64,000 bases of DNA from Acestrorhynchus altus (taxonomy: Eukaryota > Chordata > Actinopteri > Characiformes > Acestrorhynchidae): NCBI GenBank assembly GCA_034509495.1, contig CM067524.1, forward strand, positions 1,241,567 through 1,305,566, in the 5' to 3' direction. This document shows positions 25,337 through 37,847 of the stretch, in pieces. Position numbers and translations under genes: made by a program. Under the pieces are notes generated by a model, which was not told where the DNA came from, did not search any database, and was given only the letters and a program-made list of their open reading frames with translations. The stretch's first letter is position 1, and each line of letters opens with the position of its first letter.

Positions 25337-25401
25337 TTTAAAACAAATGCATGTGTTTATATCCTGTGGAATGTGTGCAGGTTTAGATCAGCTGGAAATG
25401 G

Positions 25402-25454
<53 letters not shown>

Positions 25455-28400
25455 GACCTTTCAGGCTGAAGGGCAAGCTCATGTTCCATGCTGACATGCC
25501 ACTTTATCAGAAACCCCTCACTTGTAGCTCTGCCGTGCTGGCCACTTTATCAGAAACCCTTTCCTTGGTGCTCCACCTTGCTGGCTTCCTTATCAGACAC
25601 TCCTCCCTTGTTGCTCTGCCTTGCTGGATACTTTATCAGAAACCCCACCCTTGTAGGTCCACCTTCCATTAGAACAGGCTCTGTTTCACCAGTCTTCAAA
25701 TGTGCAGTATTGATGTGTCGACCACAGCTTTCTGTTCTTGGTTGAGGGAAGTGGACCCTGATATTGTCTTCTGCTGTTGTAGCCTATGTTCCTCAAGTTG
25801 TACAGAGTGGTTCTTGGAGTTACTGTAGTCTTTCTGTCACATCCAGCCTGACCATTCTTAGTTGACCTTTCTCATCAACAGGGTGTATCTGTCTCAAAAG
25901 CTGTGGAATTACTGTTTATCAATTACTGTGGATGTCTTTTCTTTATAACACGATTCCGTGTAACTCCACAGGAGAGGTCAATAATAGGCCGGTCACGTTG
26001 CAGGTCCAGGCCCAGATGCTGTCCTTTTCATACCTGAACCTATAACCATTGATTTTTTTATTTTAAATGGTGTAACTCTACTAGTCTTTAAAATACAGAT
26101 TTATCAGTCCAGAAAACTCACAGACCAGTCACGTATTTGCACGTATCACACATGATGCTATTCAGTCAATCGGTTCTGTGAATTATTATGAGCTCAGCAC
26201 CTTGAGTGATTGATATATACAGGGCAGGGCTCCGGACAATTCCAACCCATCATCATGGGGGACGATAAAAATAGCACATGGGAAGAGAACGTTCGAGATG
26301 ACACTGTGAGAAAGGCAAGGACAATCAGGACGAGGAGATTGATCACCAGTTGGAATATAAATTTGTTCTCAAGACGTCTATCATGTTGTCTGTTTATGGA
26401 TAAAGTCCCACCCTTAAACAAAAGAACCAATCTTTGTTATTTAGACTCATCACCAAAACAACAGGATTAAACCAACCACAGTGGTGTCGTACCAGTCTCT
26501 CAGAATGGCAGTGGGTCATCTTCAGTGACGAGGCCCAATTTAGTCTTTGTGAAGACCACCAAAAAATCCATGTATGGAGGCACTGTGGTTAGCAGCGAGA
26601 TCAACGTTTTGTTGTCACACGTCCAGGTCTGGTGTCATGGTGTGGGTGCAATTTCGTATGATGCCAGATCACCTCTGGTCTTCATTACAGACACTTTAAC
26701 AGACCATTGTTACATTAATGAGGTTCTGCAACCAGGAGTTCTACCTTTTCTGAACACAACCTCCGGTGCTCTATTCCAACAGGACGACTCTTGTCCACAC
26801 ACTGCTGCTGTCTCAATATCTCGTCTTGAAGACACAGATACTACGCCATGGTCGGTCTCATCTCCAGACCTGTCCCTAATTGAAAATGTGTGGGATGCTA
26901 TTGGACCCTTTATCCACACTCTATCCCTACAACTGTAATTGTACTGTAATATAATTTGACTTTTAATTGCTGATGTTCATAGAACTACTAAACTACTTCA
27001 GTAAACAGGATATGGTCCTGATTCATAATGCGGTTACATATTATGATGTTCTGGAGCTTGGCTTAAGGAAACTTTCCCTAACTGGACCTTGTCCTAGAGG
27101 CTTCTGTGCTGAAAATCCCAGGAGATCAGCCGTTCTAGAAATAGCGAATCCAGCCCATTTGACACCAGCAATCACAGCATGCTCAATGGTCAGATGCTCC
27201 CCAGGATTCTTTTCCTACTTCTGTGACAATCCAGAGGAAGATTTGGACCTGCCACCATTGATATTTGAGAAGGGATTGGTGTGTGTTGTGCTGATGATGC
27301 AGTATGACCTACACTCACTCTCCTGTGTTTTATTGCAGTTCTGGGAGGTGATCAGTGATGAGCATGGCATCGACGCCACCGGAAGCTACCAGGGGGAGAG
27401 TGAGCTCCAACTGGAGAGAATCAATGTTTACTACAACGAAGCTACAGGTCAGAGTTGGAGGTACCCTTGAAACGAGTGGTCCTCTACTTCCAAAAGTCAA
27501 GTCTATTGAATGAGATAATAGAGATGTCAGCTTTGGTCAATGTTCACCAGAACTCTCCCGCAGCAGTCCAAAGATGGACTGATCAGCTGTATCAGCATCT
27601 TCTCATCCCTCTCTCTCTTTTCTCTGAGCTGCTGAATGTGCAGGAGGGAGGCTGATAGAGTTGAACTGATTAATAGGAGCTGTTTGACCCTGATGTCAAG
27701 TTTTAATGTGGATTTTTGGTCCATTAATGTGAGCTTTAACCCAAAACCAGTCACTTTACTGGAGGCTAAGGCACATTATCAGCCCTTATTCCCCACTTCA
27801 TCATATCCACTGTTTCATTGAGCTCATGGATGTTCTTACTCTCTACAATAAAGGATATGAGCACAGTTCTAGAAAATGACATTGAATGATTGTTAATATT
27901 TGAATTCAACAGTAACACAAACACTCCCCTCCCTTCAGGGCTCCTTCAGAAGTTCTGCACCTAAATTCATGCATGCACATTGGGCTTGTGGACCACAATC
28001 ATAAACACAGTATCCAAAACATAACAATAAATGACCAGTATACACTATAGATTACATTCAGATTCGGGGAGACTGATTCACTGACAAGCATACACTACTA
28101 GATTGTGTTCAGATTCAGGTCAGATTGAGTCACTGACCAATATATATCACTTATGCTCAGAGTCAAGTCAGACTGGCTTTCCTATGTGGACCATAGGACC
28201 CTTGCAGCTCATCCAGAATGCAATGGTGTGGCATGAACAGGTCTGAGTCCCTCACTGTCTTCAAATGCAAGCTGAAGACCATCTGTTTCAAGAGTATTTA
28301 ACTCCGTAAAGACTTATTCTGAATTGTTTTTGACAGCATCTAAGCGTGAGGAATCCTTAGTCTACTAGCAAAGCATATTTTCTGGGTGAACAGCAAAGCA

Positions 28401-31358
28401 CTTTTGTTGCTCTGGATAAGGGTGTCTGCTAAATGCTATAAATGTAATGTAAATGGTAATCGCAGACAAGCATACACTACTAGATTATGCTATAATGTAA
28501 AACCCTATCATGTAACCCCAGGTTTGGCTATACACAGAGCCTCCCAGGCAGAGATTACCCACCTCTACTCAAGTGGTAACTGTGTTTGAATTAGTGTTGG
28601 TCAAATTCCTTTGTGCCTCAGTTGCTACCACAGACCGTACCATAGTAACACCTTTCAGTTCTGAATGAAAGGGACTGAGCTGCATTGAACACTCTGACGC
28701 AGTGGTTCAGCAAGGTAGAAAGGCCAAGAGCTGCACAATCAGAGATCAATAATGCTTGATGTTCACCTCATCATCCTGACCCTTCTTTCCTCTCACAGGG
28801 AGCAAGTTTGTCCCCCGGGCTATCCTGGTGGACCTGGAGCCTGGTACCATGGATTCTGTCCGTTCCGGCCCGTTTGGGCAAATCTTCAGGCCGGATAACT
28901 TTGTATTTGGTAGGTTTTCCACATCTTCCAGGCTGGGCTTTTGTGACCTTGTCTTTACCACTCCAGAACAGGTTCTAGTTCATTGCTGTTGGGAATCTTC
29001 GGGAAGATCTGTAGCTCTGCTGAAGTGTGCAGAGAGAAGGTGGAAGCTGTAAATGCATCATAAACCGAGACTCTGAGAGCGAGGGAGTGACTCAGCTAAT
29101 TTCAGCTCTGCCCTGTTAGTAGGGGATTCAGCAGTGCTGCAGTCAGGAGCAGAGCTCACACTGATAAAGCTACAGTACATATTACTGTACAGCAAGACAT
29201 CCACAAATATCAGCCCACATTCAGTCGACCAGGTCACATTCGTTGTCCTGCACTTGACCAATGAGCTTAACCTCATAGATTATTTCATATTTATAGAAGA
29301 TGGTAGATCTTCTATAAATCATAGACACAAAATATTCAAATGTGTCTAAATTTGAGATGTTAACATTATGAAACGTATTTGTATGAATCTGACCACGTTT
29401 GATGCTGTTTGTGTTTTTTAAATTATAAGGAAAATAAAAACTGAAAATGCAGTACTTTTGATGAATTATTTGTAATGATTAGATGGTACAGATATTTATA
29501 ATAAGTTCTTCAAAATATTTGTCACTGGTTCAAATAATGTAGAAAAAAACCCCTGAATATCCATTATTATTAATGTACCAGTATTTTCCCTTCTGAAGAC
29601 TTTTATTGTGAAATTTGATCAGTGATGATCTTGATCTTGATCAGTGATGTCTTCAGCCCCACCCCCCATCTCTGATCAGTCAGAGTCTGTATCCAGGTTG
29701 AGTATCAGCCCCGCCCCCTCTCTGATCAGTCAGAGTCTGTATGCAGGTTGAGCATCAGCCCCGCCCCCTCTCTCTGATCAGTCAGACTCTGTATCCAGGT
29801 TGGGCATCAGCCCCGCCCCCTCTCTCTGATCAGTCAGAGTCTGTATCCAGGTTGAGCACGTACACGTGGACAGAGCAGTAAACATGCACTGGAAGGTTTG
29901 GTATTTCAGCAGGCATTTAATTCAGTTGGAAACAAGTGAATTTTAGCTTCCAAACTGGATTATTCACTTATATGAGGTCACACACTGAAGTTGTGTTTAG
30001 ATAGGGTCTTAGATAGGGTTAGGGTTATTTTGATCCTGAGTTATGATGCCTTGAAAACAACATCATAATGCAGATCTCGGGCCAAAAAGTTAATGTAGCA
30101 CATAGCTTTAACTGGCGCTGACATGGTTTAAATACCTGTACCGAAAAAGATGATACCAGCACCAAGACTAGAATCTGAACCCAACCATCATCTGCCAAGT
30201 AAGCTTAGCAACAGTGTTAATTCACCTAATGACAGTGGCAGCTGTTTAACTATAATTTTGTGGGTTGTTTCAGGTCAGAGTGGGGCTGGAAACAACTGGG
30301 CCAAAGGTCACTACACAGAGGGGGCGGAGCTGGTGGACTCTGTGTTGGATGTGGTACGGAAGGAGTCAGAGAACTGCGACTGCCTGCAGGGTTTCCAACT
30401 GACCCACTCACTGGGTGGTGGCACTGGCTCAGGAATGGGCACCCTTCTGATTAGCAAGATCCGTGAAGAGTACCCAGACCGCATCATGAACACCTTTAGT
30501 GTCATGCCCTCGCCCAAAGTGTCTGATACGGTGGTTGAGCCCTACAATGCCACACTGTCCGTCCATCAGCTGGTGGAGAACACGGATGAAACCTTCAGCA
30601 TTGACAATGAGGCGCTCTATGACATCTGCTTCCGCACACTGAAGCTCACAACCCCAACATATGGAGACCTCAACCACCTTGTCTCCGCCACCATGAGCGG
30701 TGTCACCACCTGCCTGCGGTTCCCAGGACAACTCAATGCAGACCTCCGCAAACTTGCCGTCAACATGGTGCCCTTCCCTCGTTTACACTTCTTCATGCCT
30801 GGCTTTGCTCCTCTGACCAGCAGGGGTAGCCAACAGTACCGTGCACTCTCTGTGCCAGAGCTGACACAGCAGATGTTTGATGCCAAAAATATGATGGCCG
30901 CCTGCGACCCGCGGCACGGCCGCTACCTCACCGTAGCAGCCATCTTCCGTGGCCGCATGTCAATGAAGGAGGTGGATGAGCAGATGCTTAGTGTTCAGAA
31001 CAAAAACAGTAGCTACTTTGTGGAGTGGATCCCAAACAACGTCAAGACGGCCGTTTGTGACATCCCACCTCGTGGCCTCAAGATGTCGGCTACCTTCATT
31101 GGCAACAGCACTGCCATCCAGGAGCTGTTCCGCCGCATCTCGGAGCAGTTCACTGCCATGTTCCGCCGCAAAGCCTTCCTGCACTGGTACACAGGTGAAG
31201 GCATGGACGAGATGGAGTTCACCGAAGCAGAGAGCAACATGAACGACTTGGTTTCTGAATACCAGCAGTACCAGGATGCCACCGCAGATGAAATGGGGGA
31301 GTATGAAGAAGACGAACTGGAGGATGAGGAAGATGTGCGCCAAGAGGTTCGCCATTGA
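25236..31358 (+). CDS. tubb2b: Beta-tubulin, class II-like (tubb2b-like)
   Basis: GTP-binding beta subunit of the microtubule heterodimer. Exons: 25236-25292, 27339-27447, 28799-28909, 30274-31358. The lengths 57/109/111 nt before the big last exon are the canonical vertebrate beta-tubulin pattern, with GT/AG borders. Total 453 residues against about 445 for human TUBB2. Residues 1-4 are MREI, the amino-terminal tag known to mediate co-translational tubulin mRNA autoregulation. The GTPase loop GGGTGSG falls at residues 140-146. Ser124 and Cys239 (VTTCLRF) favour class II/IV over class III, which has Cys124 and Ser239. The tail after TADEMGEYEEDELEDEED ends in VRQEVRH, adding basic residues not present in the usual acidic class II tail. 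Intron 1 contains two microsatellites and a Tc1 remnant. Being downstream of slc22a23 in the same orientation matches human 6p25. Which teleost tubb2 paralogue it is remains uncertain. Confidence 0.93.
25296..25334. repeat. (CA)n microsatellite at the tubb2 intron 1 donor
   Basis: About 19 CA units begin directly within the donor region (GTATACACAC from 25293). A TG tract of about 22 units follows at 25408-25452. Confidence 0.97.
25494..25670. repeat. 46-bp-type repeat CACTTTATCAGAAACCCC
   Basis: Four imperfect units of TGGCCACTTTATCAGAAACC plus a CTTGTTGCTCTGCCTTGC-like piece. Related to the block at 43860-44100. Confidence 0.8.
26460..26940 (+). pseudogene. Tc1-like transposase remnant A (copy 2)
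   Basis: An open stretch within 26525-26938 contains VFITDTLTDHCYINEVLQP, GALFQQDDSCPHTAAVS and WSVSSPDLSLIENVW, collinear with the remnant at 15640-16330. The catalytic HT motif region and the final IEN motif survive. The N-terminal DNA-binding half is gone and the frame ends early. Sits in tubb2 intron 1, sense orientation. Confidence 0.85.
27030..27215 (+). repeat. Dispersed fish repeat fragment
   Basis: CTGAAAATCCCAGGAGATCA, then AGCCGTTCTAGAAATA and CCAGCCCATTTGACACCA, resembles a common fish noncoding repeat ('ggagatcagcagttctgaaatactcaaaccagcccgtctggcacc'), from memory. In tubb2 intron 1. Confidence 0.5.
28200..28460 (+). mobile_element. LINE/SINE 3' tail (fish L2/V-type)
   Basis: CTCTGGATAAGGGTGTCTGC followed by TAAATGCTATAAATGTAATG is the hallmark tail shared by many fish non-LTR retrotransposons. 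Upstream GCAAGCTGAAGACCATCTGT fits the C-terminal coding remnant. In tubb2 intron 2. Confidence 0.65.
29390..30080 (+). repeat. Dispersed noncoding repeat, copy 2, with internal tandem repeat
   Basis: Includes four tandem units (about 29640-29860) of CCCCGCCCCCTCTCTGATCA followed by GTCAGAGTCTGTATCCAGG. AACATGCACTGGAAGG, TTTAATTCAGTTGGAAACAA and GATCCTGAGTTATGATGC are matched in order near 51760-51960. In tubb2 intron 3. Confidence 0.75.
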
Positions 31359-31674
31359 GAAGTCTTAATAGAGCAGTTCAACGTAAATCACGATAGTAAA
31401 TGTAAAACTAGCTGCTTTCTGGTTGAACCGTCGTTTTTGATAGCACAGTATTCTTTGACTTCATCTCCAGTTTGTCGACCACGGCTTCCCGTGTGTTAGA
31501 GGGTGATGTAGGTTAGCAGTGCTAATAATATAGCTGTTTCAATGTTTAGTCTAAAAGGTGCTACTGAGAACCACAGTGGTCTAATAAGGTCAAATGTAAT
31601 TATCAGTCATCTTCATGTTTTGTAATATATATATAAATCAAACTGCAGTAACCATGTAACGGTTCGTACACTGA

Positions 31675-31680
31675 AATAAA
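31675..31680 (+). terminator. tubb2 polyadenylation signal
   Basis: AATAAA in the context CTGAAATAAACC, 317 bp after the stop codon. It is the first canonical hexamer downstream, with TG-containing sequence following. Confidence 0.65.
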
Positions 31681-33298
31681 CCCATGTGACTGAGCTCTAT
31701 CTCCATTTCTTCTTAAATCAGAATTCCTGAATGGTTCTGGATGGGTTTGGCTTTCGTGGACCGACTGGACCTCTTTCTCATTAAAGCTGAGCATCCAGCC
31801 GAAAATGGCATGTTTGACCATTAGTAAACACTATTTCAGAGCAGCTGTGGTTCAACTGGACATCTCACAGGTACACTATATGGACAAAAGTACTGGCATT
31901 TCTAAAGCATTTGTAAAATGTAATAGAAATGCAATTTTCTTGTGAGGAAAGATGTTTCAGCATCAGTCTTTGTACAGACGCCCTTACATTCTCCTCAAGC
32001 CCCCTCTGACACAGTAAAGATCTCATAGTGGTTTCTATGATGGAGAGATCTCCAGATCCTGCTGCAGCAAAGCAGCCCCAGACCATGACACTTCCAATAC
32101 CGTGCTCCACAGTTGGTATGAGCAGGTAGTTGTTTTAAACGTTCTCCACTTAAATAATTTTTGGACAGTACTTTCTGAAGGCCCCAAAGATCACCATGGT
32201 AATCCATTCAAGAGTAAACTAATGTCTGAGTTTAAAATAAGACCTTCCTAACAATGGTCCAATCATTTACAGCTGATGTGCTGCACCCGATTCTAATTTC
32301 AGGCTTTTTAGGTAGTAATAAATATAGTTTTGTCCTAACTTTTCCTCAGGAATGTTGCATTTCTAATAACATTTTCCAAATGTTTGAGACATTTCTTCAT
32401 TTGTGTTTAGTTACATCACCTCCATCTCTCTACATGGACATTATGATCAAACGTCGCCATTTAAGTAGGCCAAAAGGTGTTCATGGTGTGTCCCGATTTG
32501 TTCAGATGACTGCAGTCTATCTCTGCAATATTAAATCTGCCAAAGGAAGTTGACCGTCTAAACTACAGGCTAAGAGGGAATCTGAATGGGAAGGTGAATG
32601 ACTGGTGTTTGACAGGAAACTCAACTTAAATATAACTGCAGAGAAGTAGTAACAATCTTGTAGACCAACAACAAAGACATTTTTAGTTTCCTACAGAGCA
32701 AGTAATGGCGATGGAAAGAAGGATTCGAGTCAGACCTCGGGTCTAGAAAGTCAAGTTCACTTAAAAAAAATCCTCAATAGTATATTTACATAGTAAAAGC
32801 TATTAAACTAGTAGTTTACAGGGAAAATACACCGACATGCCGAAGTCAAATGATATCAGTATATAAACTGATTAGGAATGGTGTTTCCCCTCAGGGGACG
32901 GCTTGGGAATGACCCACCTGTACAAGCCTGTGAGTGAGGTTGAACACAGGCCAGTGCTCATGACAAAGAGATGGCTTCAAAAAGAAAAAGCTGTTCTCCC
33001 TCAATTTTCTTCAAAAGGTGGCGCTGCAGTGCTGTAGCAGAGTTTTCGGGCAATCGTTGCCATGTATCTCGAAGCTTTGAGCTCATTATGTTAGCTGCGG
33101 ACTTCTGATGTTTATGATGAGAAATCCTGGAGCTACTGAAGAGTTACGTTTCGGTGGTGACCTGCCAGGGGGAGCGACTCCATATGGTGAAGGGTTTAAA
33201 GTAACCGGGCGAGTCCAACTGTAGAGTACCATACTGGAAAGACCACACATTTCAAACACAGCAATACATACAATATTGTAAATTATTAACTTTAAAAC
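31681..33298. other. Convergent intergenic region tubb2 / ssx2ip
   Basis: Both flanking genes end here. Apart from the Tc1-type remnant at 31866-32210, I recognise no gene. Open frames around 32250-32550 and 33350-33590 show no family features. Confidence 0.6.
31866..32210 (-). pseudogene. Degenerate Tc1-like element fragment B
   Basis: On the - strand, GIGSVMVWGCFAAAGSGDL (within 31995-32110) matches the transposase segment before the second catalytic Asp. The outer sequence ACACTATATGGACAAAAGTA at 31873-31892 resembles a common transposon end. Frames are broken. Confidence 0.65.
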
Positions 33299-33304
33299 TT
33301 TATT
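33299..33304 (-). terminator. Candidate ssx2ip polyadenylation signal
   Basis: TTTATT on + (AATAAA on -), about 670 nt beyond the ssx2ip stop codon. Confidence 0.4.
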
Positions 33305-33970
33305 GCATCGATTTGTTCCAGCAGCCAAAATGAGGCTCTAAAAACCAGGTTGTGGCTCTACCACAGAAACACATTCATCATCTGTCTACACAAATGAAAA
33401 AAATCAAACAGAACACAAATCTGTCCTATAATATAAATCAAATACACAAAAAACACACATTTAACAATCACAACTACAAACAGTCAAATAATAATTATCA
33501 TATAAAATCAGCAAGATCATCTACATTCATCCCGAAACTGAAGAAAACCTCTCAGAACTCTTCTAGTCCTCCTACAACGGCTCTGTAGTATAACACAGCA
33601 ATGGCAGAAACATGTAAAAATATTAGTTCTTCTCTAAAACAGAATCAAATACAAAAGGAATGGATATAAAACTTGGAATTGTGAGATGATCTTAAACCAT
33701 TGGTGTGTCTTTAATTAAAGTGCTCTTTCTGATTGTGCGACACTTGGTAAATAAACGTACTGTTGCGGGCACTGAGGATTATTATTTACGGAGGTAAACA
33801 GCACTTGGCCCATCTGTCAGCTTCGCACCACTGTGGGGTTCAACAACGACTCAAATATCTATCCCCGGACCATCAAAGAGCTGGAGTGAATGTGACCGAA
33901 CATCACGGTCGTCACTGTTTAAGTACGAGTACAGGGCAGTGTATGTACAGATACTAACACTGGAGTGCCT

Positions 33971-36900
33971 CTAGGCAGCGGTGTTCTCGTCTCTCAGCAG
34001 GGAGAAAATGCTACAGTCTGTAGAGCTGTTTCTCAAACGGGATTTGGTCAAAGTCTCGCTGCTCTGGAACCCGTTACTGCCCCGCCTCACGGGGGTCCTG
34101 CGAAGACAAGGAAAAGAGTTCAAAGTTCTGCCCCATCCCTGACCTCTCATTCTACCTCTGAAGCTCTATTCCCACCACCTAAATGTTGGCTTCATCCCCA
34201 CCTCTAACCTCACCTGCCAAGCTCTACCTCCCCCGTCCAGAAAGTTTTACTACTGTTCCTGTCCTCCCCTCCCTTCCTACTGCTCCTGCCAATCACAGTT
34301 GCTGCACAGATTCAGCACATACACAGCAGTTATGTCCATTTAACTGCATTGTGAAAGTTTAAAGCCCAGCTAATTGCAGAGATCCGGTGAACAGTTATCA
34401 GACTATACTTCTTGCATTTATTGTGATGGCAGCTAAAGCCATTGCGATCACTCTCTGATCACCTCCTGAGCATACTGTTGGGTATCCTCCACTTGAAGAC
34501 ACCCGGTGGGTATCCTCAGTGGCTTTTTAGTCTCCTCTAGTATTTGGAGAAATGGCAAAAAGATGTCACAAGTCAAAATCAGATGTGAGGATCAGTAGGA
34601 ATCAGATGTAAATTCCAGGGCTTCTGGATGCACCCCAGGGCTCTTCCTTCCAAGTGTTGATCACCATTCCTCTGCCCCATGCCAAATTTGAACCCCTCCT
34701 CCAGAACCCTAACTCCATTTTCCATGTTTTAACCCCTCCTTCTGAGCATTGACTTCACCCTAAACTCTAAATCCAAATCATGTGCTCAACACTCAACCAG
34801 AACTCCCTTCCAAGTAAGAATGTACGTGTGCCTGTGTCTGCCCTCACCTGGTGTCGGGGATGAGCTGTATTGTGCGGTAGAGCTCAGCAGTCGAAGGCAG
34901 GTGCGCCGAGGCAGGTGTGTTGGGGGCAAAACCAGTGTGAAGTATGGTCCTGTTTGGGGCAGCTGGAGTGGACAACACTTTGGCTTCAGGTTCTGCATCT
35001 AGACACACACACGATTCATACTGCATTAAAATAAAGAAAGAATCCATCCTTAAACTATTCCAGCATCAACGTCTAACAGATGGGGAAGCTGTGATCACTG
35101 CTGTAACACTCACTGTTTGAAAAGGCACTGCGAGACTCCGTCATGGCAGGTCTTTTACGGTCCATGAATGGAGTCATGTTCAAAAACTGGGTCTTCAGCC
35201 AGAGGGCACGATCTTCTTCAAAAGCTTTTCTCTGAACAGGAAAAGAGGAAATATATTAATATTAACACAGACAGGCAGACAGCCAGACAGACAGCCAGAC
35301 AGCCCATGTGTGACGTGTTACCTCATGGCCGAGGCGTATTGCAGCTTCTGTAAAGTTTTTCCTCTCCCTCTCAAAGTTCCTCTTTTGCTCCTGGAAGAGC
35401 CTCCACTCCTCCTTCAGTCGCTCCTTCTCCTCCAGTGTGTATCCATCATTCAGCAGAGCTGCCATGTCATCATCACTGGAGGGGCTCAGCTGCTGCTGCA
35501 CAAGTACACACACCAGCTCAAACACAGCTCATCATTACCAAACATCCCCAGACCAAACCTGCATCTCCTAATGCCTTCACCTCCAACCAGACGGCCCTCA
35601 CATTTTAACAGACAGTCCTGTAACCGACTGCTTTCTCCAATTCAACACACCTCATTCTGTACCCAACTCCCTTTGTCCCTGTACCAAAACTTACAGAAGT
35701 GTTCATCCAACCAATGACCTGAGCTCCCCTCACCCCATACCAAACAGATGACCTCAGCTCCCTTTGCCTGGTACCCAACCGATGACCCAAACCAATTTCC
35801 TCAACTTCCCTTGCTCCATAGCCAACCAATTAACTCTGCTAACCTTGCAACAATTTCTCAGGTTGTGAAGTAGGTCTAGCTCAGTGTGTGAGTTTATATA
35901 TGTGTTGTATGTACCTGCAGTAGTTGTTGCTGGGTCTGTATGAACTCTCTGCACTGCTGAAGTTCAACCCTCATGCGCTGCATGGCCTCCTCGTGTTCTC
36001 TGATGGAGATCACCTCTTCCTGACTGGCAGCCAGTGATGCTAACACACAAACATACATGTAAACACTTAATATCAACAGCATAAATCCTGGGTATTTTGA
36101 GGGCAGTATGGATAGAAAAGAGGGAATAAATGAGGGTCAACCCTGGCTGTCAAGTCTCTGCATGTGGTTCTTCAGTTTCCTCCACTGCAGGCGGATGCTG
36201 TTGGCCAGCTGCTCGCGGGCTGGTCCACACACCTGTTCCAGAGCATCCCTGCTGCACTCATCCCCATCATCGTCGGCTTCAGACACAGCCTGACACACAC
36301 ACACACACACACACACGTCAACTCTAGACACACACCCTTATTACAGCGCTAAACTGAGCACGTTTCAAGTATGTATGTGAGCTTACCTGCTCCAGGCTGT
36401 CGTCACTGGGCACAGTTCTGCTACTGCCGTCTTCGGTGGACTGAGCTTTTTTACAGCCGTCTTCTGCGGGCAGGGCTTTGCCACAGGCTTTCTTTGGGCT
36501 CAGTATGGACACCATGTCCTTCTTTATGTGCTGCAGGAGCTTTTTCAGCTCAGCATTCTCCTGCATGAGCCCCCGCTGCCTTGCCTCATAGTCACTCAGC
36601 AGCGCTTTATACATTTCACCCTCATGCCTGAGAGACACACACAGCTTTATCACTTCAATATGAAAAAGGTACGTTCTGTGTGGCCATGTAGAGAGACAGA
36701 GAGGGATGAAGATTTACCTGGCCTCCAGCTTCCCTGTCTTCCACAGGCCTCTCTTTCCGTCAGAGCGACCCACACAGTTGGCCACTTCAATCGCTAAACA
36801 ACAACAAACACACTTCAGTCAACATCTAAACAAGGCCAGGGTCGGAGGTACAGTGGACTGTAAAGGGTGTGTATATTACTCAGTTTTTTGTCCCGCTTGT

Positions 36901-37789
36901 CCACCAGCAGCTGATTCAGTCTCTCCTTCAGTTTGGCACTCTCCCTTTCCTTACGCTTGGCATCATGGGAATACTGTGTGGCACGGCTGGCGATGATGTT
37001 CTGAAGCTTCTGCACCTGCTCAGTCACACCAAAGGTACCGAACTCAGACCCCAAACCAACCAGACCCAACTGAGGCACACTTATATCTACAAACCTCTAA
37101 CTAGAACCCCCAAAACAAGCTGACCTCAAATACTCCAACATGACCTCTCCAAATGAAAAGATCGCATATCCTTTAACTCAGTGGTCACCAGCCCTGCTCC
37201 TGGGGGGATACCTTCTTGCAGACTTCAGGTTCAACCTACCTGATCCAAACAATTACTACCTTCAGAACATCCTGGTTGTCCATCGCTATCCAAACCCTCC
37301 AACCCAATTCAACTCAGCTCCTTCTAACCCAGACCCCCCTGAAATCAAACCACTTCAGACCCACTAACTGAACCCCCAAAATGAACCCAACTCAGACCCT
37401 CACTTTCAGCTGATGGCGTTACCTGCAGCAGTAAATGGTGGAGTATTGGTTTCCATTACTTGTTATTTGCTTTATCCTAGTAGCTCCAGCACTAAACTAC
37501 ATTAGCCTGTCCTGAACTGGGGACGTACCTCCTCTTTCTCAGACTTGAGGCAGCTCTGCAACGTTCGGATCTTCAGCTGGAGCTGGCGTTCCCCCTCATG
37601 GAGACCAGAGTTCTCCCTTCGAGAGTGTTCCAGTTGATCCTAACAAACAACATTAGATTATATAAGGCACCACAATACTGTGCAGGTTTTTACATAGAAA
37701 AGCAGTTCCACCTGTGGTCAGCAGGGGGCGGCAGCCAGTGTTTTCAGGATAAACTGTGTATTCTCTCTGAAATGAGGCACATGGACTAC

Positions 37790-37847
<58 letters not shown>

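Noticed and set aside
30429..31381. Antisense open frames over tubulin exon 4
   Set aside because: Complementary shadows of a strongly conserved coding exon.
32254..32553. 99-codon + strand open frame between tubb2 and ssx2ip
   Set aside because: No recognisable domain or splice context, and it adjoins degenerate transposon sequence.
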